The translations under genes and the position numbers were made by a program. From Anaerolineales bacterium (lineage in GTDB: Bacteria; Chloroflexota; Anaerolineae; Anaerolineales; E44-bin32), in the NCBI GenBank assembly GCA_030673085.1, contig DAOVFE010000167.1, positions 1 through 5,125 of the forward strand: a stretch of DNA of 5,125 nt, read 5' to 3'. Below the pieces are notes generated by a model. That model was not told the origin of the DNA and did not search any database. It saw only the letters and a list, made by a program, of their open reading frames with translations. Positions 1 through 5,125 of the stretch are shown piece by piece. The first letter of the stretch is position 1. Each line of letters opens with the position of its first letter.

Positions 1-11
1 TACCGCCCCAT

Positions 12-100
12 GGAAAAAGCCAGGAAACCCAACAACTTGCTGTAGGGATGAGTGGAAAGTGCGGGTTTGGGAGCTACCGCCCTCATTTATGGCTTTTTCC
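12..100. repeat. 11-bp perfect inverted repeat
   Basis: GGAAAAAGCCA at 12-22 is exactly complementary to TGGCTTTTTCC at 90-100, with 67 bases between the arms. A short direct repeat TACCGCCC is also present (2-8 region and 75-82). The structure sits about 70 bases from the repeat-element end at 156-183 and may be an internal part of the same element, which would extend off the left edge. Its function is unknown. Confidence 0.45.
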
Positions 101-155
101 TTAGAAGAACCCAGAGCTTGCTGCGGAGTTCTTCACTTGCCGAAATAATAGTATA

Positions 156-183
156 TAAGGGCAAATATGTTTTTCAACACCCT
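156..183 (-). repeat. Terminal repeat of a mobile element, copy A
   Basis: Read on the minus strand from base 183, this begins AGGGTGTTGAAAAACATATT. It matches the right end of the element at 4406-4433 at about 25 of 28 positions by hand alignment. The first 12 bases, AGGGTGTTGAAA, are identical in all three copies in the window (here, 4059-4070, 4422-4433). The orientation implies that the element body lies to the left, towards or beyond base 1. No matching opposite end is visible between 1 and 155, so the copy is either truncated by the window edge or a solitary remnant. Ends of this general look are common in insertion sequences, but I cannot assign a family. Confidence 0.55.
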
Positions 184-577
184 ACTGTTAAAAACGGCCG
201 CCAGTAAAAAACGGGGGATGTATTGTGCGTGGGCTTTTTACCCACATACCACATATGACGCTACTCTCCTTGTATTTAGTAATTTTCAGTGCAGTCAAAG
301 ATGCAATCTTGCGGATATATTTAAAAGATAAAGTGGCGGAAGTAAGATGGGCGTCTATAAGGTCACATCATCGCAATATTTCTCGAAAGGGCAGATTTGC
401 AAATCTGAGCTTAATTAAGGAAATGGACTAAAGTAATGGCTGCCGGATGGGAATAGTGGTGTATACCCTCCATTGGATTCCTTTAAGAGGGCATCCGCTC
501 CGAGGGCTGCAAAAGCAAGGATTTGGGCCAGGCAATTCTAATGTAGCCAAGGCTGTGGAACCAGGGTATAGGTCGAA

Positions 578-3043
578 TTACCGTCCCGTGAGGAGCGGAT
601 ACCAATAGCGAAGGACTTCTTTCGCCGATTTGCCGTTAATTGAGGCGGATTTATCACGGAGCGGCAGCAGTGGATTATATCGCCGGACATAGAAACCAGT
701 TATCTCGGGGCGAGCGTAGGCCTCAAGCAGTACCGCGTTGATGGCATCGGATTGTTGAGCCAAGTCAAGATTGGGGCTACCGTTAACGTCAGCGCCTAGA
801 TCGAAAGCTGTTGGAGGCATACAGCCTCCATCTTCGGCCGGTATGCAGGCAGAGGCGCTGCCATCAATCGAAAGATACTCGACGCTGAGAACAATAGGTT
901 TGCCAGCCAAAGATGGCGAGGATAGGATCTCGTCTTCCAGCAAGCAATGAGCAGCATGTTGCATTGCAGAGACTGTTAGATTGGCCTCTTTATCTAATGG
1001 CGCATGCCAATAGAGATGAACTTCATCAAAGGCATTGGTGAAGGATGGCGGCGTTTGCAGCGCGGCGCCGAATTCAAGCTCGATGGCCAAATGGCCGCCA
1101 TAGATCGAACGTATTTCGCTAATTAAAGATGCCCACTTTGAATCGGCTTCTGGCGGCACCTGTGAGGGTGAGCCATCCGCGAGGACACCACCAGGAAGGG
1201 CTGGCGCAATTTCTGGGCCGCCGATAATGAGCTTGGTCGCGTTGGCATCGGCCGCAATATGGGCGTAGGTTAAGATAAAGGAACGATATCCATCAAACCA
1301 TGCTTTCCACCAACCCGCGTCGCGCGATGCGGATTGCCACCATTGGTCGACGGTTCCATTTTGAGCGATGAGTGATGGGTGGAGGCTTACGCGTAGTTGG
1401 TGTTGCGATGAGTTGAGAATCAGAGCTTTAAGCTCGTCGCTAAAGGGAGCATGCGCCGGGTCGAAGGCGATTACCGGCGTCGGGTTTGAGCGTTGGAGCA
1501 TCCAGGTCGGATCGAGGATTAGACTATTAGCGCCTAGATTGGCAATATCATCGATGGATGTGGGGATTTGTCCAAGCCAATCAGGCGAGTAGAAGGGCAG
1601 CAGCTCGACACCAGCTTCGAAGTCCGGCCGTGGGGTGATACTGGGGGCAACGATATGGGGGGATGCTGTTTCCGGCTCCCACCACTGCCAGGCATCAATG
1701 CTATCCTGCAAATCCTGGTTGACTGAATTTGGATTAAATTGGCGACCGGCGGTTTTAATGTCATCGGCGGATCCGCAGGCCAGATTTCGACAGTAACGGT
1801 AACCAATTGAATCGCTGAAATCGAGGGGGCTAAGGAGCGTAAAAGCCCATTCATAATCTCCAATACGGACCATCGGCAATGAGTTAAACCATAGAAATGG
1901 ATTGAATTGGATCCCAATGGTTTCGTTCATCGGAGTATCCTGCGGGGTTGTGACGTGAAAAGTTACTCGGTCATTTATCCCGCCGTGCCATGAGGTGACA
2001 GAATCAGAAATCACAATATCATGGTCGGGGACAATTAGCTGGCGGATGCGGAAGTAACCATTATGATCTCGCTCTGCATTCCAGAGCCCATCACCCAGCG
2101 TATATTTATATTGAACGTCTGATCCGCTGTAGAGCTGAGTAATCAAGATATGGTGAGTCGCATCTACCCTGGTCAATTCCGGCATGCGTGTGCCAGTAGT
2201 GCTAATGCCATTGCCGAGATCTCGAAAGATATTTCCTAACTGGCGCAAATTGCCAGCCAGGCGTACAGGAAGATCTTGCGGGGTATCGTTTGGGAGGGTA
2301 ACTTCAAAGGTCACCTGAACTTTAGGGGCGGCAAATAGGCTCATTTCGGCTGGCGTTGTGCTGCCGGCAGCAACTATGGCACCTTGCTGCGCGGTTTGGT
2401 ATCGGCTATCGATGCTGGTGATAGTCAGGTTGTGAAGGCCTGGAAGAATTCTGTCAAAGCAAAACTCGCCAAGGCCGTCGCTGAAGGTGCTTTTCCCGGC
2501 AACGTAGACCGCGATCTCAGGCAGAGGCAAACCGGTATCAGCCTCGACAAGGCGACCCACGATACGGCCAGTGGGTCCCTGGTATGGATTATCAGCCCAG
2601 GCCGAAATGACATCACTAACCTCGGTGGGGCCAGGCAAGTAGGCTACTCGGTAGCGCACCGGCGAACCATCGGCAGTTATCTCTTCAGATGAAGATGGGC
2701 TAAGGCGCAGGTAGCGATATCGCAGAATTGTACCGGCCGGAGGCGTGATGCTTAATGTCCAGCGCCCATCATCTAGGGGTTCCATTGGGATAGTTCGTGA
2801 ATTATATGGAAGGCCGGTCACTTCATCTAGGATCATTATGCCGAGCTCGGCGTTCTGAGGATTATTTTCGGGAGGCAGGACTGTAATGGTTACCTCAGTA
2901 GTGGGCATCAAGGTTGGATCGGCTTCAGCAAATGGAGGAGTCGGTTGAGGCGGCCCCAATCCTATCCGTGGAAGCAAGCTGCATCCGCTGGTGAGGACGC
3001 TTAAAGTTAATAGAAGAATAGCAGCGAGGCGATGCCATTTCAT
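578..3043 (-). CDS. Secreted modular lipoprotein with GH113-like glycoside hydrolase barrel
   Basis: This encodes 821 residues. The N-terminus has a basic start (MKWHR), a hydrophobic core (about 6-17) and a lipobox-like TSG-C with Cys21, so it should be a surface-anchored lipoprotein; a Pro-rich linker follows. Three similar starch-binding/Ig-like modules (about 48-149, 240-352, 357-452) each hold a Y-[RK]-Y strand and end in a D-x-x-x-[AS]-W motif. A carboxypeptidase-regulatory-like module (about 158-236) lies between the first two. After a linker (456-474) comes a barrel (about 475-815) resembling GH113: WW..WFDGYRSFI, IGGPE (E611, likely acid/base), W637..LISEIRSIYGG, KPIVLSVEY (E722, likely nucleophile) and a GKSAKEVLRYWY end. 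Known GH113 members are beta-mannanases; substrate here is unproven. A longer frame starts at 3079, but I chose the ATG at 3043 because it begins the signal peptide and overlaps the upstream stop as ATGA. A weak GGGG site lies eight bases upstream. Family assignment is by motif only. Confidence 0.88.
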   Translation of the reverse strand: MKWHRLAAILLLTLSVLTSGCSLLPRIGLGPPQPTPPFAEADPTLMPTTEVTITVLPPENNPQNAELGIMILDEVTGLPYNSRTIPMEPLDDGRWTLSITPPAGTILRYRYLRLSPSSSEEITADGSPVRYRVAYLPGPTEVSDVISAWADNPYQGPTGRIVGRLVEADTGLPLPEIAVYVAGKSTFSDGLGEFCFDRILPGLHNLTITSIDSRYQTAQQGAIVAAGSTTPAEMSLFAAPKVQVTFEVTLPNDTPQDLPVRLAGNLRQLGNIFRDLGNGISTTGTRMPELTRVDATHHILITQLYSGSDVQYKYTLGDGLWNAERDHNGYFRIRQLIVPDHDIVISDSVTSWHGGINDRVTFHVTTPQDTPMNETIGIQFNPFLWFNSLPMVRIGDYEWAFTLLSPLDFSDSIGYRYCRNLACGSADDIKTAGRQFNPNSVNQDLQDSIDAWQWWEPETASPHIVAPSITPRPDFEAGVELLPFYSPDWLGQIPTSIDDIANLGANSLILDPTWMLQRSNPTPVIAFDPAHAPFSDELKALILNSSQHQLRVSLHPSLIAQNGTVDQWWQSASRDAGWWKAWFDGYRSFILTYAHIAADANATKLIIGGPEIAPALPGGVLADGSPSQVPPEADSKWASLISEIRSIYGGHLAIELEFGAALQTPPSFTNAFDEVHLYWHAPLDKEANLTVSAMQHAAHCLLEDEILSSPSLAGKPIVLSVEYLSIDGSASACIPAEDGGCMPPTAFDLGADVNGSPNLDLAQQSDAINAVLLEAYARPEITGFYVRRYNPLLPLRDKSASINGKSAKEVLRYWYPLLTGR

Positions 3044-3055
3044 GAGGAATGCCCC
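3040..3055 (-). promoter_or_regulatory. ATGA stop-start overlap and weak ribosome site
   Basis: On the minus strand the upstream gene ends TCC-TCA-TGA and the lipoprotein begins at the ATG of the same ATGA (3043-3040). The only Shine-Dalgarno-like stretch is GGGG at 3055-3052, eight bases before the ATG. A four-base overlap with a weak ribosome site is the classical layout for translational coupling by reinitiation, so the lipoprotein is probably made only when the DUF6585-like protein is translated. Confidence 0.7.
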
Positions 3056-3825
3056 AATAATTGAAGGATTTGTAAGCAAAGATCGATGTTCGGTATCTGA
3101 TAAGCCGGCAGCCGGATCTGAGGCTCTTGCCCGTTTGTGTTTGGATGAATCCTGAGTATTCCATGCTTAAGCGATACCGCCCCCAAGTTTTTCCAGCCTA
3201 AAAATTTTCGCTTGTGGCGAATACCTTCGAAAGTAAGCCATATCGGTCCAAAACTTAACGATTTTCTTTGGCTAAGCGCCTGACGATATTCAGATAGCAA
3301 TCTAGGATAGATCTTTTGTTTGATCATAGCCACCAGCTCTTCAAAATCGTTTAGAGTCGAGTCTACTCTAATTCTCTGACCATCGACTGCTTCAAGGTCT
3401 ATTATGGAGCGTCTTTTCCAGATTAATCCCGGAGGACCATAATATATGGATCTTGTCCGGATCTGATCGATTTCAGGCCAGAGCATGTCCATTCGTTTGC
3501 GCCCTTTACGAAAACTTACGCCAGCTGAATTAATCCAAATGATCGTCCGTTTGGTATTCCACAGATCGATCATGCCGAGAGTAGCCACTAGTGCACATAG
3601 CAGGCCAATCCCAAGGGGCATTCTGATCCAATGCCATAGGGCAGCGGGACCATAGTTGGCGAATGTAAAATGCCAGCGCCAGATGGCAAAAGACCAACCG
3701 GCGATTGCCCCGACCAGGCCGAGATCAATCAGCACCTTATAATAAGTCCGCAGATCTTGCCGCAGCCGGTGTTCACTTAGCCATTGGCGTGAATTCGTAC
3801 TGCGAGCAGAGTGGTTCGGTTCCAA
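3040..3825 (-). CDS. DUF6585-like membrane protein with two PH-like halves
   Basis: The frame is open from an ATG at 4002 (320 residues); the TTG start used here gives 261. In 320-residue numbering, membrane helices lie at about 89-107 and 124-146. A PH-like half follows (about 150-230: a strand IIWINSAGVSFRKGRK, then LWPEIDQI), and a second at about 245-315 (FGPIWLTFEGI, LGWKNLGAVSLKHGILRI). The pattern of a strand, a basic turn, W-x-E-I and a closing helix, repeated behind two helices, fits the DUF6585 family, whose function is not known. Residues 1-59 are rich in Cys, Ser, His and Arg, lack hydrophobic segments, and look like out-of-frame translation, so I start at the TTG at 3823-3825, which has a GGGG site six bases upstream; the product then begins shortly before the family-like LSEHRLRQDL. 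The start is uncertain. The TGA overlaps the lipoprotein ATG, indicating an operon. Confidence 0.8.
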   Translation of the reverse strand: MEPNHSARSTNSRQWLSEHRLRQDLRTYYKVLIDLGLVGAIAGWSFAIWRWHFTFANYGPAALWHWIRMPLGIGLLCALVATLGMIDLWNTKRTIIWINSAGVSFRKGRKRMDMLWPEIDQIRTRSIYYGPPGLIWKRRSIIDLEAVDGQRIRVDSTLNDFEELVAMIKQKIYPRLLSEYRQALSQRKSLSFGPIWLTFEGIRHKRKFLGWKNLGAVSLKHGILRIHPNTNGQEPQIRLPAYQIPNIDLCLQILQLLGHSS

Positions 3826-4028
3826 TGAGCGCCCCAGTATAGAGTGTGATCCACCGGTCAACTCCCGGTGAGGCGAGAAGCACAAAGCCAGTAAGTCTGA
3901 TGCTGCCGAATATAGCCAACAGCCAATAGTGTATAAACGAAAGCGTATCCCAAGGCCAAAGCGGTGGCATGAATAGCATGCATAAGTGCCAGATAAACTC
4001 ATTTTAGCAGCAATGGCAAATCGCGCAT

Positions 4029-4057
4029 ATTGTAATCCAGATGACGATTGCGCCCAA
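4029..4057 (-). promoter_or_regulatory. Candidate sigma-70-type promoter of the two-gene operon
   Basis: Read on the minus strand, TTGGGC (4057-4052) is followed after 17 bases by TACAAT (4034-4029). The -10 box matches five of six consensus bases and the -35 box only three of six. Transcription would start near 4022, about 20 bases before the ATG at 4002 or about 200 before the TTG at 3825. The -35 box lies one base from the end of the repeat element at 4059, so an insertion there would have replaced everything upstream of it. The prediction rests on spacing and the -10 box alone. Confidence 0.3.
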
Positions 4058-4058
4058 T

Positions 4059-4070
4059 AGGGTGTTGAAA
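4059..4070 (+). repeat. Terminal repeat, copy C (left end)
   Basis: AGGGTGTTGAAA opens the MITE-like element and continues as AAGAGAAATT. It faces the two-gene operon, whose candidate -35 box ends at 4057. Beyond about 14 bases it no longer matches the right-end copies, as expected when only the transposase-binding tips are shared. Confidence 0.5.
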
Positions 4071-4421
4071 AAGAGAAATTATTAGGGCTTCGCCTCCGAT
4101 AACTATCGTTCGCTCACACGAGTTTGGGCCCTTGGCCCAGTCTCCATAAGGGTTGAAGGGCAGCGATCGACAACAAATAACGGAATATTCATCTTCCTGC
4201 AGGCTTGCATATCATTGTGGCGTAAAAGTGCGTTTCGGCCAAGTATTCAGGCCGGACACATTTCAATAATCATAATCTGCAGGAGGGTAGGTCGATACAG
4301 CTAGCGACATTGAGAGTTGAAAGCCGTGGGATTTGCCGGCTTTTCCCATATTCTGATAGATACGGTCTGGCAGTTTTGCTCCTATCCCTATCGGCCATAC
4401 TCCCTTATGGGCAAATATATC

Positions 4422-4433
4422 TTTCAACACCCT
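4422..4433 (-). repeat. Terminal repeat, copy B (right end)
   Basis: TTTCAACACCCT is the inverted partner of 4059-4070. Read inward on the minus strand from 4433 it continues as GATATATTTGCCC, matching copy A except at three positions over 28 bases. The left end at 4059 diverges from both after about 12-14 bases, so copies A and B are the same kind of end (right ends) and 4059 is the opposite end. Confidence 0.55.
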
Positions 4434-4714
4434 CCCCTAAAAGTTGGATGTTGGCGCAATCCTTCTACAATCTCGGACATAACGGCAGGATCCGGTTCTA
4501 TTAGAGTTGCACGAGCTATGCCATGGTCATGTCAAGAATATTGAAAGCGGTCTACGGGCATACTTAGGAATGTAATCGTAGCAGCAGTATTAGCCGGTAG
4601 CTCAGTCTAATGAAGAATTGATTGAGTGCACCTTATATATGAAAAATGATTGGCCGGTCGAATCTAGGTATGAGCAGATAGCCGGGGAGTGGATTTACTC
4701 GCTGAACAAGAATG

Positions 4715-4752
4715 CCCCTCAGCTTGCTGAGGTCCCTAAGCTTACTGAGGGG
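4715..4752. repeat. 18-bp imperfect tandem repeat able to form hairpins
   Basis: The units 4715-4732 and 4733-4750 match at 15 of 18 positions. The first unit folds on itself (CCTCAGC 4717-4723 with GCTGAGG 4726-4732). The outer arms CCCCTCAG (4715-4722) and CTGAGGGG (4745-4752) can also pair, giving two mutually exclusive structures. No U-run follows on either strand, so it is not a standard intrinsic terminator. Confidence 0.6.
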
Positions 4753-4951
4753 ATGAATTGACTGTTCCTACGGGCCAGTAGGGCGTGAAGCCCTGATCGA
4801 GTAATAAACAAAATCCGTACGCGTAGGGGCAGAATTCTGTAATGGGCGCTGTCGCTAAAGGATATCCATAAAGGAATTTTAAGGGTTTTGTCATTTATTC
4901 GATTAGCTAAAATCCCGCCTTGCAGTTTAGCCATTTTAATCACCCCTGTTC

Positions 4952-5007
4952 GTCCCCCATAGGGGGACTGTGGGGGGCATGAGCCCTGTCCCCCACACCC
5001 CCTGTGG
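4952..5007. repeat. G/C-tract hairpin cluster
   Basis: Three stems follow one another: GTCCCCC/GGGGGAC (4952-4958 with 4962-4968), TGTGGGGG/CCCCCACA (4969-4976 with 4990-4997) and CCACA/TGTGG (4993-4997 with 5003-5007). The last two compete for the same bases. On the minus strand the tracts 5002-4998, 4994-4990 and 4986-4984 are G-runs separated by three bases, with further G-runs at 4958-4954 and 4946-4943. This resembles a repeated intergenic sequence rather than a coding stretch. Confidence 0.55.
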
Positions 5008-5009
5008 CA

Positions 5010-5055
5010 AGCGGCCGTTGGTCCGGCGGTAATACAAAAAGTTTTATCGGCCGCT
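5010..5055. repeat. 8-bp inverted repeat around an AT-rich spacer
   Basis: AGCGGCCG (5010-5017) is exactly complementary to CGGCCGCT (5048-5055), with 30 bases between the arms. It directly follows the G/C-tract hairpins and may belong to the same repeat unit. Its function is unknown. Confidence 0.4.
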
Positions 5056-5125
5056 GCGGCGGAGGTCTATTAATCGCAATATTCCTCATTGTGATGGTAG
5101 AAGTGAGCCTCCTGCTTACAATCCT

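Larger units (their letters stand above)
1..577. other. Gene-poor left flank
   Basis: No convincing gene lies in this stretch. The longest frame (225-431, plus strand, GTG start after a GGGGGA-like site) encodes 68 residues with no recognisable motif, and I treat it as chance. The stretch is AT-rich and holds an inverted repeat (12-22 with 90-100), a repeat-element end (156-183), and an 11-base direct repeat GTWAAAAACGG (187-197 and 204-214). It also holds a five-pair hairpin GTGGG/CCCAC (229-245). Nearer the lipoprotein gene there are two interleaved inverted repeats (462-469 with 563-570; 493-501 with 592-600). I see no clear intrinsic terminator with a U-run downstream of the lipoprotein gene. 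Confidence 0.6.
4059..4433. mobile_element. MITE-like element with terminal inverted repeats
   Basis: The 375-bp segment begins AGGGTGTTGAAA (4059-4070) and ends with its exact complement TTTCAACACCCT (4422-4433). The right end matches copy A (156-183) well beyond these 12 bases. The interior holds no convincing gene but several fold-back pieces: CGATA/TATCG (4097-4108), TGGGCC/GGCCCA (4125-4139), TCCTGCAG/CTGCAGGA (4195-4202 with 4277-4284), CGGCC/GGCCG (4236-4254, almost at the element centre) and AAAGCCG/CGGCTTT (4320-4343). Size, lack of a transposase and paired ends fit a non-autonomous miniature element or a decayed insertion sequence. I could not find a target-site duplication, so age or family cannot be judged. 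Confidence 0.5.
4434..5125. other. Gene-poor right flank
   Basis: No convincing gene is visible over 692 bases. The stretch contains an 18-bp imperfect tandem repeat that can fold (4715-4752), a small hairpin AGGGC/GCCCT around 4780-4795, a G/C-rich hairpin cluster (4952-5007) and an inverted repeat (5010-5055). Two minus-strand frames deserve a note. One (4719-4934, 71 residues) has a good ribosome site, AGGGGTGA, five bases before its ATG. Another (stop at 4940) is open to the right edge of the window. Neither product has a recognisable motif, and both run through the repeat sequences, so I do not call them genes. Confidence 0.5.

Noticed and set aside
225..431. Plus-strand frame of 68 residues with GTG start
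   Set aside because: No motif, composition unlike a typical protein, and it lies in AT-rich sequence beside repeats. The GGGGGA site before the GTG is the only support.
1368..1592. Plus-strand frame opposite the lipoprotein gene
   Set aside because: It lies antisense to a well-supported coding region and has no features of its own. The frames at 2384-2692 (plus), 1534-1917, 2425-2616 and 2925-3164 (minus) are rejected for the same reason.
2..3183. Recurring TACCGCCC at three places (about 2-9, 75-82, 3175-3182)
   Set aside because: Eight bases is too short to be meaningful, and the third copy is explained by codons of the DUF6585-like protein.
4319..4344. Hairpin AAAGCCG/CGGCTTT followed by T as a plus-strand terminator
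   Set aside because: There is no plus-strand gene upstream, the T-run is only four bases, and it lies inside the MITE-like element.
4310..4544. Two overlapping plus-strand frames (4310-4504 and 4317-4544)
   Set aside because: They run across the right end of the repeat element, have no ribosome site I can see, and have no protein motif.
4591..4687. tRNA-like strings TAGCCGGTAGCTCAG and CCGGTCGAATCTAGG
   Set aside because: The 3' side has no acceptor arm complementary to TAGCCGG, and no GAGC closes the D stem. The resemblance is limited to two short patches.

Overview
The window looks like a piece of a Chloroflexota (probably Anaerolineae-like) chromosome or metagenome contig. This rests on protein style only: a secreted lipoprotein built from beta-sandwich modules plus a GH113-like barrel, preceded by a DUF6585-type membrane protein. 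Both types are familiar to me from that phylum, but I could not search a database. Base composition is near balanced in the genes, and the flanks are AT-richer with short G/C-rich islands.

Layout. Bases 1-577 hold no convincing gene; they contain an inverted repeat (12-100) and the end of a repeat element (156-183). Bases 578-3825 hold two genes on the minus strand, read right to left: a DUF6585-like membrane protein (3040-3825, possibly starting as far up as 4002), then a large lipoprotein (578-3043). They overlap by four bases (ATGA), so they are almost certainly one transcript with coupled translation. A candidate promoter lies at 4029-4057. Bases 4059-4433 look like a small non-autonomous insertion element (MITE-like) with 12-bp perfect terminal inverted repeats. 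A third copy of its end sits at 156-183, on the far side of the gene pair. Bases 4434-5125 have no convincing gene but hold an 18-bp tandem repeat that can fold, a run of G/C-rich hairpins and a further inverted repeat.

How the genes may work together. The lipoprotein has a signal peptide with lipidated Cys21, three similar starch-binding/Ig-like modules, one carboxypeptidase-regulatory-like module and a C-terminal barrel. That barrel keeps two glutamates (E611, E722) in contexts resembling the acid/base and nucleophile of GH113 mannan hydrolases. It is probably anchored on the outer face of the cytoplasmic membrane and binds or cuts a polysaccharide. The upstream protein has two membrane helices followed by two PH-like halves expected in the cytoplasm. 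The strict coupling suggests a shared cell-surface role, but the biochemical link is unknown.

I see no CRISPR array, convincing tRNA or rRNA, transposase or phage gene. The points most worth a second look are the lipoprotein architecture, the conflicting reading frames upstream of the DUF6585 gene, and the repeat-element ends on both sides of the gene pair.
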